From Paenibacillus catalpae (GTDB lineage: Bacteria; Bacillota; Bacilli; Paenibacillales; Paenibacillaceae), in NCBI RefSeq assembly GCF_900112695.1, contig NZ_FOMT01000001.1:1612001-1676000 (forward strand): a stretch of 64,000 nucleotides of DNA, written 5' to 3'. Shown in pieces: positions 17,973 through 27,145 of the stretch. The translations under genes were made by a program, and so were the position numbers. Under the pieces are notes generated by a model, which made no database searches, was not told the DNA's origin, and saw only the letters and a program-made list of their open reading frames with translations. The first letter of the stretch is position 1, and every line of letters starts with the position of its first letter.

Positions 17973-18518
17973 TTAAGCATCCGAGTTCCCCGGCCGCCAT
18001 CCGGTTTCTTGTGACCAGAGATGGGCCTTATGTACAATATCCCAGACGATTGGGCCTTTTCCCTCCACATACTTGATACGATCATGCTTATATTGCTGCA
18101 TTAACCGGTGCTTCTCTGCAGCGTAGCGCAGGCAATCCTCCGGATGCTGCCGCAAATAATCCCGGAACAGCAAATTCAATTGCTCGGAGAAACTCCCTGC
18201 TTGTCTCACATGAACATGAGTTCTCCGCATGCCGGGAACTTCCCGGAAATATCGCTTCGTTAGGTCGGCATTGTCTTCTCTTAATACAAAACCATGCTGC
18301 TCAATCCGGGATCTAAAGCTGGGCAGATCTTCCAATCGGGGTACCGAAATTTGAATATCGATAACCGGCTTTGCGTCCAAGCCGCTGACAGAGGTTGATC
18401 CGATATGATCAATCCGAACGGCGATGTCCCCGAGCGCTGCTCTCAACCTTGTTGCTATAGCAAGAAACAGCGTACGCCAATGCGGATCGTGCTCCGCGAT
18501 TATCCATTGATTCTCCAA
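17973..18518 (-). CDS. GrpB-like nucleotidyltransferase family protein (UPF0157)
   Basis: 181 residues, TTG start. The motif RIDHIGSTSVSGLDAKPVID is the hallmark of the GrpB/UPF0157 group in the nucleotidyltransferase superfamily; GST...DIQI supplies the usual Gly-Ser and acidic residues. The C-terminal part (LFRDYLRQHPEDCLRYAAEK) is also typical. The biochemical role of the family is unsettled. It lies 14 bp upstream of the LysR gene and 25 bp downstream of the AAA ATPase gene, so it may be co-transcribed with them. Confidence 0.85.
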   Translation of the reverse strand: MENQWIIAEHDPHWRTLFLAIATRLRAALGDIAVRIDHIGSTSVSGLDAKPVIDIQISVPRLEDLPSFRSRIEQHGFVLREDNADLTKRYFREVPGMRRTHVHVRQAGSFSEQLNLLFRDYLRQHPEDCLRYAAEKHRLMQQYKHDRIKYVEGKGPIVWDIVHKAHLWSQETGWRPGNSDA

Positions 18519-18543
18519 TGTTCCTGCCGCCTCCGTTCAGCCT

Positions 18544-19257
18544 TTAATCTTCAAACAGCTCTTGCAGCACGGTCTTCCGGTTCTCCAGAAATCTCCGCGT
18601 AACGATGTAATGAAGCGTGTCTTCATAACGGATCTCCTCTACCGGCTGCTCGTCAAAATTCAAAATTTGCGCTTCCGGATAGCCAAGCAGAATGGGCGAA
18701 TGCGTGGCGATAATAAACTGTGCGTCAGCGGACAAATCCTTGATTACCCTCATTAAAGCAAGCTGTCTGGCCGGAGATAAGGCAGCCTCGGGCTCGTCGA
18801 GGAGATAGATCGCTTTTTTTCCGAACCGGTGCTTGAATAACGACAGGAATGCCTCGCCATGCGATTGATGATGCAAGGAACGTCCACCGTAATTGCTTAA
18901 TACATCCGCATCGAGAGTATCAATATAAGAAGCAAAGTGATAAAAAGTTTCTGCCCGCAGAAAAAATCCGTTCGTCACCTTCGGCATCCAGGAAAGCCTG
19001 ATGGCATTGCCTAATATAGCAGCCGAGGAATCCACCTCATATTCGTTATTCCTTCCGCCTCCGGCGGTATGAAAGCCGCATTGATAGGCAATGGCCTCAA
19101 GCAGTGTCGATTTGCCCGAACCGTTCTCTCCAACCAGAAACGTCACATTCGAGTGAAAATGAAGCTTGTCCAATGCCTTAATCGCGGGGATTGAGAAAGG
19201 ATACTCCCTTTCATCCGTATATTCATCCCGCCTGATCTCCACGCTTTTCAGAAACAT
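18544..19257 (-). CDS. Stand-alone AAA/ABC-type ATPase (predicted ATP-dependent endonuclease-like)
   Basis: About 237 residues. Walker A LVGENGSGKST, Walker B AIYLLDEPEAALSP and a switch His in IIATHSPILL, with no membrane or TOPRIM domain. It resembles the small AAA_23/AAA_21 ATPases related to RecF, SMC and OLD heads. A TTG at 19260 directly precedes the chosen ATG; AGGAG lies upstream. No nuclease partner is adjacent: the neighbours are GrpB and a 267-bp gap. Role unknown. Confidence 0.75.
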   Translation of the reverse strand: MFLKSVEIRRDEYTDEREYPFSIPAIKALDKLHFHSNVTFLVGENGSGKSTLLEAIAYQCGFHTAGGGRNNEYEVDSSAAILGNAIRLSWMPKVTNGFFLRAETFYHFASYIDTLDADVLSNYGGRSLHHQSHGEAFLSLFKHRFGKKAIYLLDEPEAALSPARQLALMRVIKDLSADAQFIIATHSPILLGYPEAQILNFDEQPVEEIRYEDTLHYIVTRRFLENRKTVLQELFED

Positions 19258-19478
19258 CAACGGTCAACTCCTATTGTCCTAATATCGTTGATTTGCCTGC
19301 CTTCAGATCTTACCTGTATTCCAGCTTAATTGTATACTTTCATTATCGCCGTCCTCATGAAGATCAGCAACCTCCATTACGGGATCGTCAACGCAATATC
19401 ATTCAAGCTTGTTAGCTGAACCTGTTCTGCACCGCTATTTGAACTGCAGCTGCATCATAAAAGAATCAGCTCCATACG

Positions 19479-19511
19479 AAAAATGACTATCCCGACAGGA
19501 GATAGTCATTG
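19479..19511 (-). terminator. Terminator of the DUF2935 gene
   Basis: AATGACTATC and GATAGTCATT form a 10-bp stem followed on the minus strand by TTTTTCG. Nothing else is recognisable in the 19258-19478 gap. Confidence 0.8.
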
Positions 19512-19524
19512 AATAATCATATCA

Positions 19525-20322
19525 TTAAGGTTGGATTCTAGGTTTATCCGCTTGGCAATTCGGATTGGGAACGAGCCCCAGCTGGGCAAGCTTCGTCAAA
19601 TAGTAGCACTCTTCCCTCATCATATGATCCGGCATCAAGGGGCTGATCCGATCCAGCACTTCATCTGACAATTCAAGCTCTTCAAGCTCCTTAAGGAAGC
19701 CTGTGAACAGCTTCATCTCCATGTCGATCTCCTTGTGAAGCCTGCGGAACGCCGGGAAGTCTCTCAGCTCCGTCCTCATGTAGCCGGCCAGCTCAACGCT
19801 TTTTAAATACAGCTGGTTGAAATGCTCTTCGAATTGCTCCGTTCGTTTGATTAACGGCTTCTCCACCAAATCCAGATCACTTCCGATCGCAGCCGCATGT
19901 CCGGCCGCATCGGGAAGCCATAAGAAATCATGATGAAGCGCGTCAAATGCCGGAACCGGCTTGCCTGCCACAAGCTCATTCAGAATCCTTAAATATTCCT
20001 CCAGCTCATTGACCATATGATTCAGAAATGTTGGAGTAAGCATGATCATCACTTTGCCAAACAGCTGTCTCTCCAGAATATCCAGCTTGAATGCCCGGAA
20101 TTCCGTTGTTAATTCGCAAGCCTGCTTGCTGATGAATTGACAATCCGCCTCTGACGAAGACTGTCTTGCGTACTCCAGCAGTTGGTCATAAGCGGTAATA
20201 AAATAGCCTGCTGTTTTAATATCCTTGGCTTCCACCGGTGATAGCGTATTAAAAATAAACCGGGCATGGTCCCCTAATATTTGCAGCCAGAAGCGATGCT
20301 CATACCATTCAGACTGTGCCAA
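19525..20322 (-). CDS. DUF2935 domain protein (four-helix, metal-binding type)
   Basis: 265 residues, TTG start with GGGAGGG upstream. All-helical, with two similar halves: WYEHRFWLQILGDHARFIFN near the start, then HHDFLWLPDAAGHAAAIGSDLD and the C-terminal MPDHMMREECYYLTKL. The conserved His/Glu positions fit the DUF2935 family, ferritin-like helical bundles in Bacillales and Clostridia of unknown function. It lies downstream of an MFS gene with a 71-bp gap and ends at a terminator. Confidence 0.8.
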   Translation of the reverse strand: MAQSEWYEHRFWLQILGDHARFIFNTLSPVEAKDIKTAGYFITAYDQLLEYARQSSSEADCQFISKQACELTTEFRAFKLDILERQLFGKVMIMLTPTFLNHMVNELEEYLRILNELVAGKPVPAFDALHHDFLWLPDAAGHAAAIGSDLDLVEKPLIKRTEQFEEHFNQLYLKSVELAGYMRTELRDFPAFRRLHKEIDMEMKLFTGFLKELEELELSDEVLDRISPLMPDHMMREECYYLTKLAQLGLVPNPNCQADKPRIQP

Positions 20323-20393
20323 ACACGGATCCCTCCCTCTGCGCTTACATTCTTTTAGAGGGTATGACGGGAGCCGCGGATATATAACGGAGA

Positions 20394-21590
20394 CTAGTTA
20401 CTCTTCGGCTTAATTGTAATTAGCGCAATAACAGCAGCAACGAAGCAGCAGGCTGTTAAGACCCAGAATAACGAAGATTTGGATTGCTCAATAAGCAATG
20501 CGGCTAATGGAGGTCCGGCCGCAACCCCAAGAAACCGAATACTGCTGTAGAATGACGTTACGGTACCGCGCTGCTCCTTCTCAATGCCTTCGGTGAGCAG
20601 CGCATCCAGAGTTGGAAGGGCAGCCCCTAGGCCAATGGAGCCTGCGAATAAAAGCGTTATAATGACCCACAGCGTATCCCTGCCGCCAAAAGACAGGAAC
20701 AGCAGACATCCGGCAGCTTCAAGAAATCCGATTACGCAGATCCATTTCATTAGCTTCTTTTTCTGGCCAATCCATTTGCCAATTGCCCATGATGTAGTAC
20801 ATAAAGCAACAAGAGGGATCGCTACAAGGCAGCCTTTAACGATTCCATGAATGCTCCGTTCCTCCAGTGTCTCCGACAAATAAAATAAGGAGGCAAATAT
20901 CGCAAACATGTTAATACCGCCTGATACATATACCCCCCAAATCCATCTGCCCTTTTCCCGGAACAAGGAAACCACAGAATGAACAAATGTCTTGAAAGGA
21001 ACGGCTGGCTTCTTATCCTTGGGAGCTTTCACCCATACCGCAACAAGAATGAACGAAATCAGACTGAATACCGGAATGAACCAGAATGGCATATACCAGG
21101 TCCACATCGCTAAAGCTGATCCGATAATTGGGGCAAGCACCTTACCAAATGTATTCGCGGTTTCAACGATACCAAGACCGCTGCTGACATCCTCTTCCTT
21201 TTTGAACAAATCGCCGACAAGCGGCAGCACAACCGGGAAACAGGCTGCTGCTCCCAAGCCTTGAAATAAACGACCCGTCATGACAAGCGCATAAGGTTTA
21301 TCAATGGCGACTGCAGCCCATCCGCAAAAAGCACCGGAGGCCGCAACCAGCAGCAAACCTGGCAAAATGACCTTTTTCCTGCCGATCCGATCGGACAGAT
21401 ATCCGGTAATCGGGATAAACAAGATGGCAATAACGGCATACGACGTAATTAATAAGCTGGACTGAAAGGCGCTTATCCCCATTGCTTTTTGCATAGAAGG
21501 AAGAACCGGAATAAGGATGGAATTGGCTAAGGTCATCGTCAGCGGTATAGTTGCAATTGAAGCGAGATCTCTTTGCTTCTTGTTCTCCAT
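20394..21590 (-). CDS. MFS multidrug-type transporter
   Basis: 398 residues and 12 predicted membrane helices. The motif-A loop GYLSDRIGRKKVILPGLLL between helices 2 and 3 and the GRLFQGLGAAACFPVVLPLV segment mark the drug:H+ antiporter-1 family (Bmr/YvmA-like). The ATG at 21590 follows GGAGGAAGTC; a TTG at 21602 lies inside that ribosome site and is rejected. It probably exports small hydrophobic compounds; substrate unknown. Confidence 0.85.
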   Translation of the reverse strand: MENKKQRDLASIATIPLTMTLANSILIPVLPSMQKAMGISAFQSSLLITSYAVIAILFIPITGYLSDRIGRKKVILPGLLLVAASGAFCGWAAVAIDKPYALVMTGRLFQGLGAAACFPVVLPLVGDLFKKEEDVSSGLGIVETANTFGKVLAPIIGSALAMWTWYMPFWFIPVFSLISFILVAVWVKAPKDKKPAVPFKTFVHSVVSLFREKGRWIWGVYVSGGINMFAIFASLFYLSETLEERSIHGIVKGCLVAIPLVALCTTSWAIGKWIGQKKKLMKWICVIGFLEAAGCLLFLSFGGRDTLWVIITLLFAGSIGLGAALPTLDALLTEGIEKEQRGTVTSFYSSIRFLGVAAGPPLAALLIEQSKSSLFWVLTACCFVAAVIALITIKPKSN

Positions 21591-21679
21591 GACTTCCTCC
21601 AAGTAGATCAGTCGGGATTAAAAAACACGCTGAAATTTAGAGTCTCCACTCCTGCATGATTTATGAACCAAGATTGAGT

Positions 21680-21709
21680 TGAATATTAATCGCTTGAGAA
21701 GGGATTCTA
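21680..21709 (+). promoter_or_regulatory. Sigma-G-like forespore promoter
   Basis: TGAATA (21680-21685), 17-bp spacer, GATTCTA (21703-21709). The B. subtilis sigma-G consensus is TGAATA-N17/18-CATACTA; the -35 is exact and the -10 matches at five of seven. No better sigma-A promoter is seen in the same gap. Confidence 0.5.
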
Positions 21710-21743
21710 AATGTGTTCTTAAACCAAAGGAGGAATTCACAAC

Positions 21744-22163
21744 ATGCAATTTTCCAACAACCAAGCAAGCCAATCCCTTCACCAATGTGAGCAAATGATT
21801 CAACAACTCGTTAATCAAACGCAGCAAGCGAGCCACAATTATCAAATGCTGCTCCAACAGGAACAACAAAATGCGCAGCGTCTCGAGGAATTGGCTGCAC
21901 GCGAGCAAAAAGCAGCTCAGATCATTCAAACAGCTCTGCAAGGTCATCAAACGGCCGTTCAACAGCTGCAGCAGGTATCGCAGATTTGCAAACAAGTGGA
22001 GAGCATGATTCACTCGCAATACAACTCCCCGATTTCGCAATCGTATACCCAAACTCCTGGCATCAATCCAGGTTATGCTGCGCACTCGTATAACAGCTTC
22101 AACGCTCACAACAACGAGGGCATCCATTCCAATACCAATTCCCAATTCAGATCCATGCAATAA
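21744..22163 (+). CDS. Gln-rich coiled-coil protein, possibly spore-associated
   Basis: 139 residues behind an AAAGGAGGAATT ribosome site. About a quarter of the residues are Gln. Residues 10-95 have a heptad-like helical pattern (CEQMIQQLVNQTQQA, RLEELAAREQKAAQ) predicted to form a coiled coil, followed by a disordered Asn/Ser/Tyr tail. No known domain. The sigma-G-like promoter and the neighbouring germination genes suggest a forespore or coat role, which is inference. It ends at a terminator shared with ger operon 1. Confidence 0.75.
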   Translation: MQFSNNQASQSLHQCEQMIQQLVNQTQQASHNYQMLLQQEQQNAQRLEELAAREQKAAQIIQTALQGHQTAVQQLQQVSQICKQVESMIHSQYNSPISQSYTQTPGINPGYAAHSYNSFNAHNNEGIHSNTNSQFRSMQ

Positions 22164-22181
22164 GCTACAGGATCAATATGT

Positions 22182-22224
22182 AACAAGCCCGCAGCAGGCC
22201 TTAATGGCCTGAGCGGGCTTGTTT
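22182..22224. terminator. Bidirectional terminator between Gln-rich gene and gerC
   Basis: AACAAGCCCGC (22182-22192) pairs with GCGGGCTTGTT (22212-22222); a nested AGGCC/GGCCT stem lies inside. Confidence 0.85.
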
Positions 22225-22234
22225 CCTGTTCGTT

Positions 22235-23344
22235 CTACCTGATTTTCCCGTAATCTTTTGCTTTAAAATGAATCTGACAGTCCACCTTTATGCGAGGATA
22301 TTCTTCGCTCCAATTCAAGGCTTTCCAGGCTTCATAAGACATGCTGTTGCGGACATGCATCCCAATTCCCAGGCTATCGACATTGTATTGCTGCAATTGC
22401 TTGACCAGCCGGTTCCCCCGTTCAGACAAGATCTCTGAAACCTTCTTCTCTACCTGGTGCCGATCCGCATCTTTGCTTAATTTCAGATCGCCAATGTATT
22501 CATGAATGGATCCTTTGAAATTCGCTGCAATGGTCACATGGATAGGTCCGTTGGCATTATGTTTAACATGAACGGCCCGGTTGCTGACAACCGAAGTGAA
22601 CATAATGTATTCATGGGAACCGTCATTATCGCGAACACTATCCAGATCAAGACCCATGTCCCCTTTCTTAAACTTGCCCCGCAGGATGGAGAATAACAAG
22701 ACGTCCTTGTTATAGATTTTGCCAATGTATTTATAACCCCTGAATAACCCGATTCCATCAACCGTAATATCTTCGGCTTGTTCCTTAAGTATAGGTGCAA
22801 TCGGATCAATCCCGTCATCATAATAATCGCGTTCAAATTCATAAAGAGTGGTCTTAGGTATGCGATTATTAGTACTGGCCTTCTCCAATAAACGGTTTAT
22901 ATATTTGTCAGTGGATAAATGCTGTTTATAGTCCTTGAACAGCATATCTTTTGCATTGCCATTAACCAGAGAAATTTTCACCAAGGGAGAAATCGAAGTA
23001 TCCCTCAAAATACTGTTGATCTCATTAGAGAGATCTTTGCGGGCAAGAGCTTCCGAATAAAGAAGGACTCGGATTTGACCGTTCACAAGAAGCAGATCCG
23101 TCTCGTTGGCAAATTTTACTCTGGCATCCTTGGAGCTTTTTCCTACTGCGGAATGAAGCTCTCTCACAAGATCAATGGTTGGATCGGCTCTAGGGATACT
23201 GATGCCGATCTCGACTTGATTCTCCGGTGCCGCATCGTAGCTGGCTGCATAGGTGAAGCCTATTCTCTCCAAGATCCGGTAATCGCAACCAGGCAGCATA
23301 ATGAGTATCGTCACAACTAGCAAGATCCTCATTATTTTATTCAT
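22235..23344 (-). CDS. Spore germination lipoprotein, Ger(x)C family (operon 1)
   Basis: 369 residues. Lipoprotein signal with lipobox LPGC at Cys20, then a Ger(x)C-type fold; LFRGYKYIGK and the long C-terminal domain ending in DYGKIR fit the GerC family. The usual GCWDQ-E-N motif after the lipid Cys is replaced by CDYRILERIG, a noticeable divergence from the second GerC here. It overlaps gerB by 8 bp and is the last gene of a gerA-gerB-gerC unit. GerC subunits anchor on the outer face of the spore inner membrane as part of the germinant receptor. Confidence 0.9.
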   Translation of the reverse strand: MNKIMRILLVVTILIMLPGCDYRILERIGFTYAASYDAAPENQVEIGISIPRADPTIDLVRELHSAVGKSSKDARVKFANETDLLLVNGQIRVLLYSEALARKDLSNEINSILRDTSISPLVKISLVNGNAKDMLFKDYKQHLSTDKYINRLLEKASTNNRIPKTTLYEFERDYYDDGIDPIAPILKEQAEDITVDGIGLFRGYKYIGKIYNKDVLLFSILRGKFKKGDMGLDLDSVRDNDGSHEYIMFTSVVSNRAVHVKHNANGPIHVTIAANFKGSIHEYIGDLKLSKDADRHQVEKKVSEILSERGNRLVKQLQQYNVDSLGIGMHVRNSMSYEAWKALNWSEEYPRIKVDCQIHFKAKDYGKIR

Positions 23345-24428
23345 GTGCCAGCCTACTTCCCATACTTTGAAACATCAGTACAATCAGCAGCAAAAGCGGT
23401 AATCCAAATGCAATTCCGCATTCAATCATGCTTAACGTACTAAGCCAATCTCCTACATCGTTAATCGTGTCCGGAATATAAGCAACGATAAAACACATTA
23501 GCATGAGCATAAAGGCAAGAAAGTTTGCTTTCAATTTGGGAAATATATGCTTCAGCATTTCCAAAGCACACCACTCGTACATCAGAATGGAGAACAGAAC
23601 CGTAAATAAGATAAACCCGAAGAGCAGGTTCTCCATCCGTTCCATAAACGGAAATCGGATATAAGCCATCATTTCAAGCACCGGAAACGCCTTGTTCTTC
23701 AATTGCCCCAGACTATATACCCCAAAAGTGATGAATGCAAGATAACAATAGGTCAAGGTTGTAACGCTATTCCCGATCAAAGTGGCCTTAATAAGCTTGG
23801 TCTTCTGATTGGTATAAGCAAACAAGAGAAGAACAATCTCGTAACCAAGGAAGGAAGAATAAATATCAAGGCTCTCCAGATACGTAAACTTTCCTCCCTT
23901 GAACAAGAATGGCGTCAGCCGTGCCCAGTTAAAATCAGAATAGAAAAAGAAAGCCAGCAGCACCATCCAGATAAACAGCCAGAAGAATATGGTTGAGGTC
24001 TTGGTTATATTGTACAACCCTTTCGTTAACAGCCAGAATACAAGCAGATCCATAATAAGCTTGAATTCCATCGGGTTTGTTGTCGGGAAAGCATACATTT
24101 GAAAAATCAAGATATATTCCTTTCCCGCCATACATCCAAGCAGAGTCCAGACAACCGCCAGCGCAAGATATATGGGAATAAGCATAAATCTCGGGATGGA
24201 CTGCTCCAGGATTTGAAAGATGGAGCGGCCCTTTCCAAGCTTGTACACCGCGGCAATCAGAAGGATATTCACGGTAGCAATAATGCCGAACCCAAATACG
24301 GTAATCCAGCCGTTTGTTCCAAACGTTTCCGCGAGCAGTTGCGGAAGGATTAGCGCCATGACTCCGCTCTGTATCATAAATACCAAGATCGTGGTATGAA
24401 AGGGGGAGAGCTTTTCATTGTTCTCCAT
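23337..24428 (-). CDS. Spore germination permease, GerB family (operon 1)
   Basis: 363 residues, about ten membrane helices, GerAB-like member of the APC superfamily. Characteristic parts are LSPFHTTILVFMIQSGVMAL near the N-terminus and FSILMYEWCALEMLKHIFP late in the chain. ATG 24428 is used; the open frame extends 44 codons further up into the gerA coding end without a proper start. GerB is the subunit that binds amino acid or other germinants in characterised receptors. Ten bp downstream of gerA. Confidence 0.9.
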   Translation of the reverse strand: MENNEKLSPFHTTILVFMIQSGVMALILPQLLAETFGTNGWITVFGFGIIATVNILLIAAVYKLGKGRSIFQILEQSIPRFMLIPIYLALAVVWTLLGCMAGKEYILIFQMYAFPTTNPMEFKLIMDLLVFWLLTKGLYNITKTSTIFFWLFIWMVLLAFFFYSDFNWARLTPFLFKGGKFTYLESLDIYSSFLGYEIVLLLFAYTNQKTKLIKATLIGNSVTTLTYCYLAFITFGVYSLGQLKNKAFPVLEMMAYIRFPFMERMENLLFGFILFTVLFSILMYEWCALEMLKHIFPKLKANFLAFMLMLMCFIVAYIPDTINDVGDWLSTLSMIECGIAFGLPLLLLIVLMFQSMGSRLAHE

Positions 24429-24438
24429 GTTGATCTCT

Positions 24439-25935
24439 TCACTCCTTGGTTTTATTGCGTACCTTGTTAGGTGAATCACTCTGCGTTGGTCTCTCTCGCA
24501 AGGACTTGAACGGAGCGCGAATGAAGATATCCTTCCAGTCCTTCGGTTCAAATGGAGCAACGGGATTCAGGTAAGACGATCCCATGCTAGTAAGACCGCT
24601 TAGATGAATGACAATCGCTGCGATGCCAAACACCAATCCCAGATTTCCTAAGAAGCCGGCCAACAAGATGAGACCAAACCGTATTAACCGAATAGATGCA
24701 CTCATGACGTAGCTGGGAATAACGAAAGAAGCAATGGCCGACGAGGCTACCGCAATGATCAGAATATTACTCGTTAATCCCGCCTGAACGGCCGCTTGGC
24801 CAATAACGATACCGCCTACGATACCAATCGTCTGACCGATCTTGGTCGGAAGTCTGGCCCCTGCTTCTCTTAGAAGTTCTATCGTTATCTCCATAAGCAA
24901 AGCTTCGTATAATGGAGGGAATGGCACTCTGCTTCGCGATTCCGTCAAGGTTAGCAGAAGATTTTCCGGAATCATCTCGTAATGAAAGGTTGTCACGCTT
25001 ACGTACATCGCCGTGAAGCTGATCGTAATCACAAAGGCTATGAAGCGCAGCAGCCTGATCGCACTCCCTAGTATCCACCGCTGATAATAATCGTCGGAAG
25101 AAGAGAAAAACTCGAAGAACGATGTTGGCAAGGTGAATGCGGAGGGGCTTCCGTCCACAATACCGGCAACACGTCCTGATACCAGCTTAGATACGATTGC
25201 ATCCGGCCGCTCGGAGGTAAGAAACTGCGGGAAAATCGAATATTTGCTGTCATCCATGTATTGAATGAGCATATTCGTGTCCAGCATGGCATCAACCTCA
25301 ATCTCGCTGATCCGCTTCTTGGCCTCTTCCACAAACCGCATATTGACAATATCCTTCACATACAGCAAATACACATCCGTCTTGGTAATTTCACCAACGG
25401 ACAGTCTCAGCACCTTCAGATGTGAACTCTTCAATCTTGAGCGAATCATGGCAAGGCTAGTACTCACTTGTTCCGTAAAGGCATCATGCGGACCGGTAAT
25501 AACGGTCTCCGTCTCTGACTGGCTGATTGCCCGATTTTCCGGACTGTATACATTAAAGGCATAAGCATCCTGCCCGTTAAAAACCGCCACTCCGCCAGAT
25601 AAAATTTCAAGGATTAACGACTTGCTGCTCGTCATTCTGAAGGGCTGCAAATGCTGAAGCATCTTCGCAACTTCCTCATCATTGCCGCTAAGCAAAGGCT
25701 TTAAGATATGACGGCTTAATTTATCCTTGTCGGTCATCTGATCAAAATAGATGAGATCGGTCTGATGATTGGGAAAAGTTAAATGTGTAATATCACTGCA
25801 GTCCTGAAACTCCTCAAGCGTGTGCGCAAGTGTCGGCGGCCTAATATCTTGCTCTGGAGGAAGCTGCTCCTCCTGTCCGGAGTTCTTCCCTGAATCCTTG
25901 ATCATCATGGTTCGCAATACTTGAGAAAATGTCAT
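24439..25935 (-). CDS. Spore germination protein, GerA family (operon 1)
   Basis: About 498 residues. A cytoplasmic N-terminal half (FPNHQTDLIYFDQMTDKDKL, VFNGQDAYAF) is followed by the GerA membrane core with PPLYEALLMEITIELLREAG, the most conserved motif of the family, and GIVIGQAAVQAGL. ATG 25935 has GAGGTG five bases upstream, so it is preferred to the ATG at 25977. First gene of the ABC-order operon. GerA oligomers are reported to act as a germinant-gated ion channel. Its promoter must lie in the short gap before the modA terminator. Confidence 0.93.
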   Translation of the reverse strand: MTFSQVLRTMMIKDSGKNSGQEEQLPPEQDIRPPTLAHTLEEFQDCSDITHLTFPNHQTDLIYFDQMTDKDKLSRHILKPLLSGNDEEVAKMLQHLQPFRMTSSKSLILEILSGGVAVFNGQDAYAFNVYSPENRAISQSETETVITGPHDAFTEQVSTSLAMIRSRLKSSHLKVLRLSVGEITKTDVYLLYVKDIVNMRFVEEAKKRISEIEVDAMLDTNMLIQYMDDSKYSIFPQFLTSERPDAIVSKLVSGRVAGIVDGSPSAFTLPTSFFEFFSSSDDYYQRWILGSAIRLLRFIAFVITISFTAMYVSVTTFHYEMIPENLLLTLTESRSRVPFPPLYEALLMEITIELLREAGARLPTKIGQTIGIVGGIVIGQAAVQAGLTSNILIIAVASSAIASFVIPSYVMSASIRLIRFGLILLAGFLGNLGLVFGIAAIVIHLSGLTSMGSSYLNPVAPFEPKDWKDIFIRAPFKSLRERPTQSDSPNKVRNKTKE

Positions 25936-25997
25936 TTGCACACCTCGGGATAGGATAGGATTGTTCTTATTTTGCATATTCTTCCTGAAAATTAACC

Positions 25998-26024
25998 AAA
26001 AAAAACCGCGATCATTGATCGCGG
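25998..26024 (-). terminator. Terminator downstream of modA
   Basis: CCGCGATC and GATCGCGG form an 8-bp stem followed on the minus strand by eight T residues; it isolates modA from ger operon 1. Confidence 0.9.
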
Positions 26025-26089
26025 CTTCGTATATACGTTATATCGTCCGTGGCAACACCCTTATGACCACAAAAGAACGAAGGTATCAT
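26012..26089 (-). CDS. Possible 25-residue peptide between modA and its terminator
   Basis: The ATG at 26087-26089 overlaps a strong GGACGGAGGTG ribosome-site sequence and reads 25 codons (MIPSFFCGHKGV..., ending IRSRDQ), stopping inside the terminator hairpin. The product has one Cys and one His and matches nothing I recognise. The purine-rich start is too good to ignore, but its spacing to the ATG is very short. The DNA could also act as an mRNA leader or a small RNA. Confidence 0.3.
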   Translation of the reverse strand: MIPSFFCGHKGVATDDITYIRSRDQ

Positions 26090-26115
26090 CACCTCCGTCC
26101 TTAATAAGATTCCAA

Positions 26116-26910
26116 TTATTGCGACGGTACAGAGAAGCCGTACTTCACGAATATATCAAACGCTTCCCGTGATTGCAGGTAAATATAGAAGTCTTCTGCT
26201 TCCTTGCTGTGCTTTGTGGCTTTCACAATACCTATGGGGTATTGGATCGCCGTGTAGGCCGCCGGGTCTACCGTAAAAGCGATCTTCGCTTTATTAGAAG
26301 TCAAAGCATCCGTCTTATAGACGAAGCCTGCATCAGCATTGCCCGTTTCTACGTATTGCAGCACTTGTCTGACGTCTTTGCCTTGCACGGCTTTCGATTG
26401 AACTCCGTCCCATAGCTTGGCATTAATCAAAGCTTCTTTAGCGTAGCTGCCTGCCGGAACACTCTCCGGAATACCAATCGCAAGATGTCTAACCGAAGCC
26501 TTCGTCAAATCTGCCATGCCGGCGACAGCACTCTCTTGATCACCTGGAACGACAACAACTAGTTCATTGGTTAACAAATTGGTCTGTTCTGCAATCAACT
26601 GCTTATCCATAAGTGCCTGCAGGTTCTTCGTGGCAGCAGACAGGAACAAATCCGCCGGAGCTCCTTGCTCGATCTGCTGCTGCAGCGCACCGGATGCGCC
26701 AAAGTTGAAGCGAAGCTTGATGTTTGGATGTTCTTCTTCATAGGTTTTCTGAATCTCATTCAGCGCATCAGTCAAGCTCGCCGCAGCCGATACCGTAAGC
26801 TCAACCTGACTTTGGGCATCATTCGTTGCCTGTTCGTTCCCCTGCTTCTCCCCGCTGCATCCGGCAAGGATAACGACAATCATAACGAGACATAACCAAA
26901 CCTTCTCCAC
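26116..26910 (-). CDS. modA: Molybdate ABC transporter substrate-binding lipoprotein
   Basis: About 264 residues. Lipoprotein signal with lipobox LAGC, then the ModA fold: ELTVSAAASLTDALNEIQKT at the start of the mature part, FNFGASGALQQQIEQGAPAD, and the closing TNELVVVVPGDQ. The protein would bind molybdate or tungstate outside the membrane for import. GTG 26910 with GGAGGAG upstream is chosen; an ATG-type frame at 26940 reads through that site. No modB or modC permease genes lie nearby, so partners must be elsewhere. Flanked by terminators on both sides, hence monocistronic. Confidence 0.88.
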   Translation of the reverse strand: MEKVWLCLVMIVVILAGCSGEKQGNEQATNDAQSQVELTVSAAASLTDALNEIQKTYEEEHPNIKLRFNFGASGALQQQIEQGAPADLFLSAATKNLQALMDKQLIAEQTNLLTNELVVVVPGDQESAVAGMADLTKASVRHLAIGIPESVPAGSYAKEALINAKLWDGVQSKAVQGKDVRQVLQYVETGNADAGFVYKTDALTSNKAKIAFTVDPAAYTAIQYPIGIVKATKHSKEAEDFYIYLQSREAFDIFVKYGFSVPSQ

Positions 26911-27015
26911 GTCATTCCATCTCCTCCAAAGCACAACCAATTATATCTATTTAAATCTAGTTTATATCATACATCACTAACTAGGCCAATATTTAATGGA
27001 CCATTTAACATATTT

Positions 27016-27062
27016 AAAAAGAAGCGGCCGTGCAGGAACAGTACCCGCACAGCCGCTTTTTC
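27016..27062. terminator. Terminator of the FMN reductase gene (bidirectional shape)
   Basis: AAGCGGC.GTGC pairs with GCAC.GCCGCTT; A/T runs flank both sides. Confidence 0.85.
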
Positions 27063-27145
27063 GATTCCGCAATCTCAGCTCAAGCAACGCCTTCGCATCT
27101 CCGGGCTCTAGCATTCTTAAGCAAATCTTGCTGCTGTTCATTTCC

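Noticed and set aside
21618-22160. 180-codon minus-strand open frame, Leu-rich
   Set aside because: Antisense to the Gln-rich gene; the Leu runs are just the complement of CAG/CAA codons, and the sense gene has the strong ribosome site.
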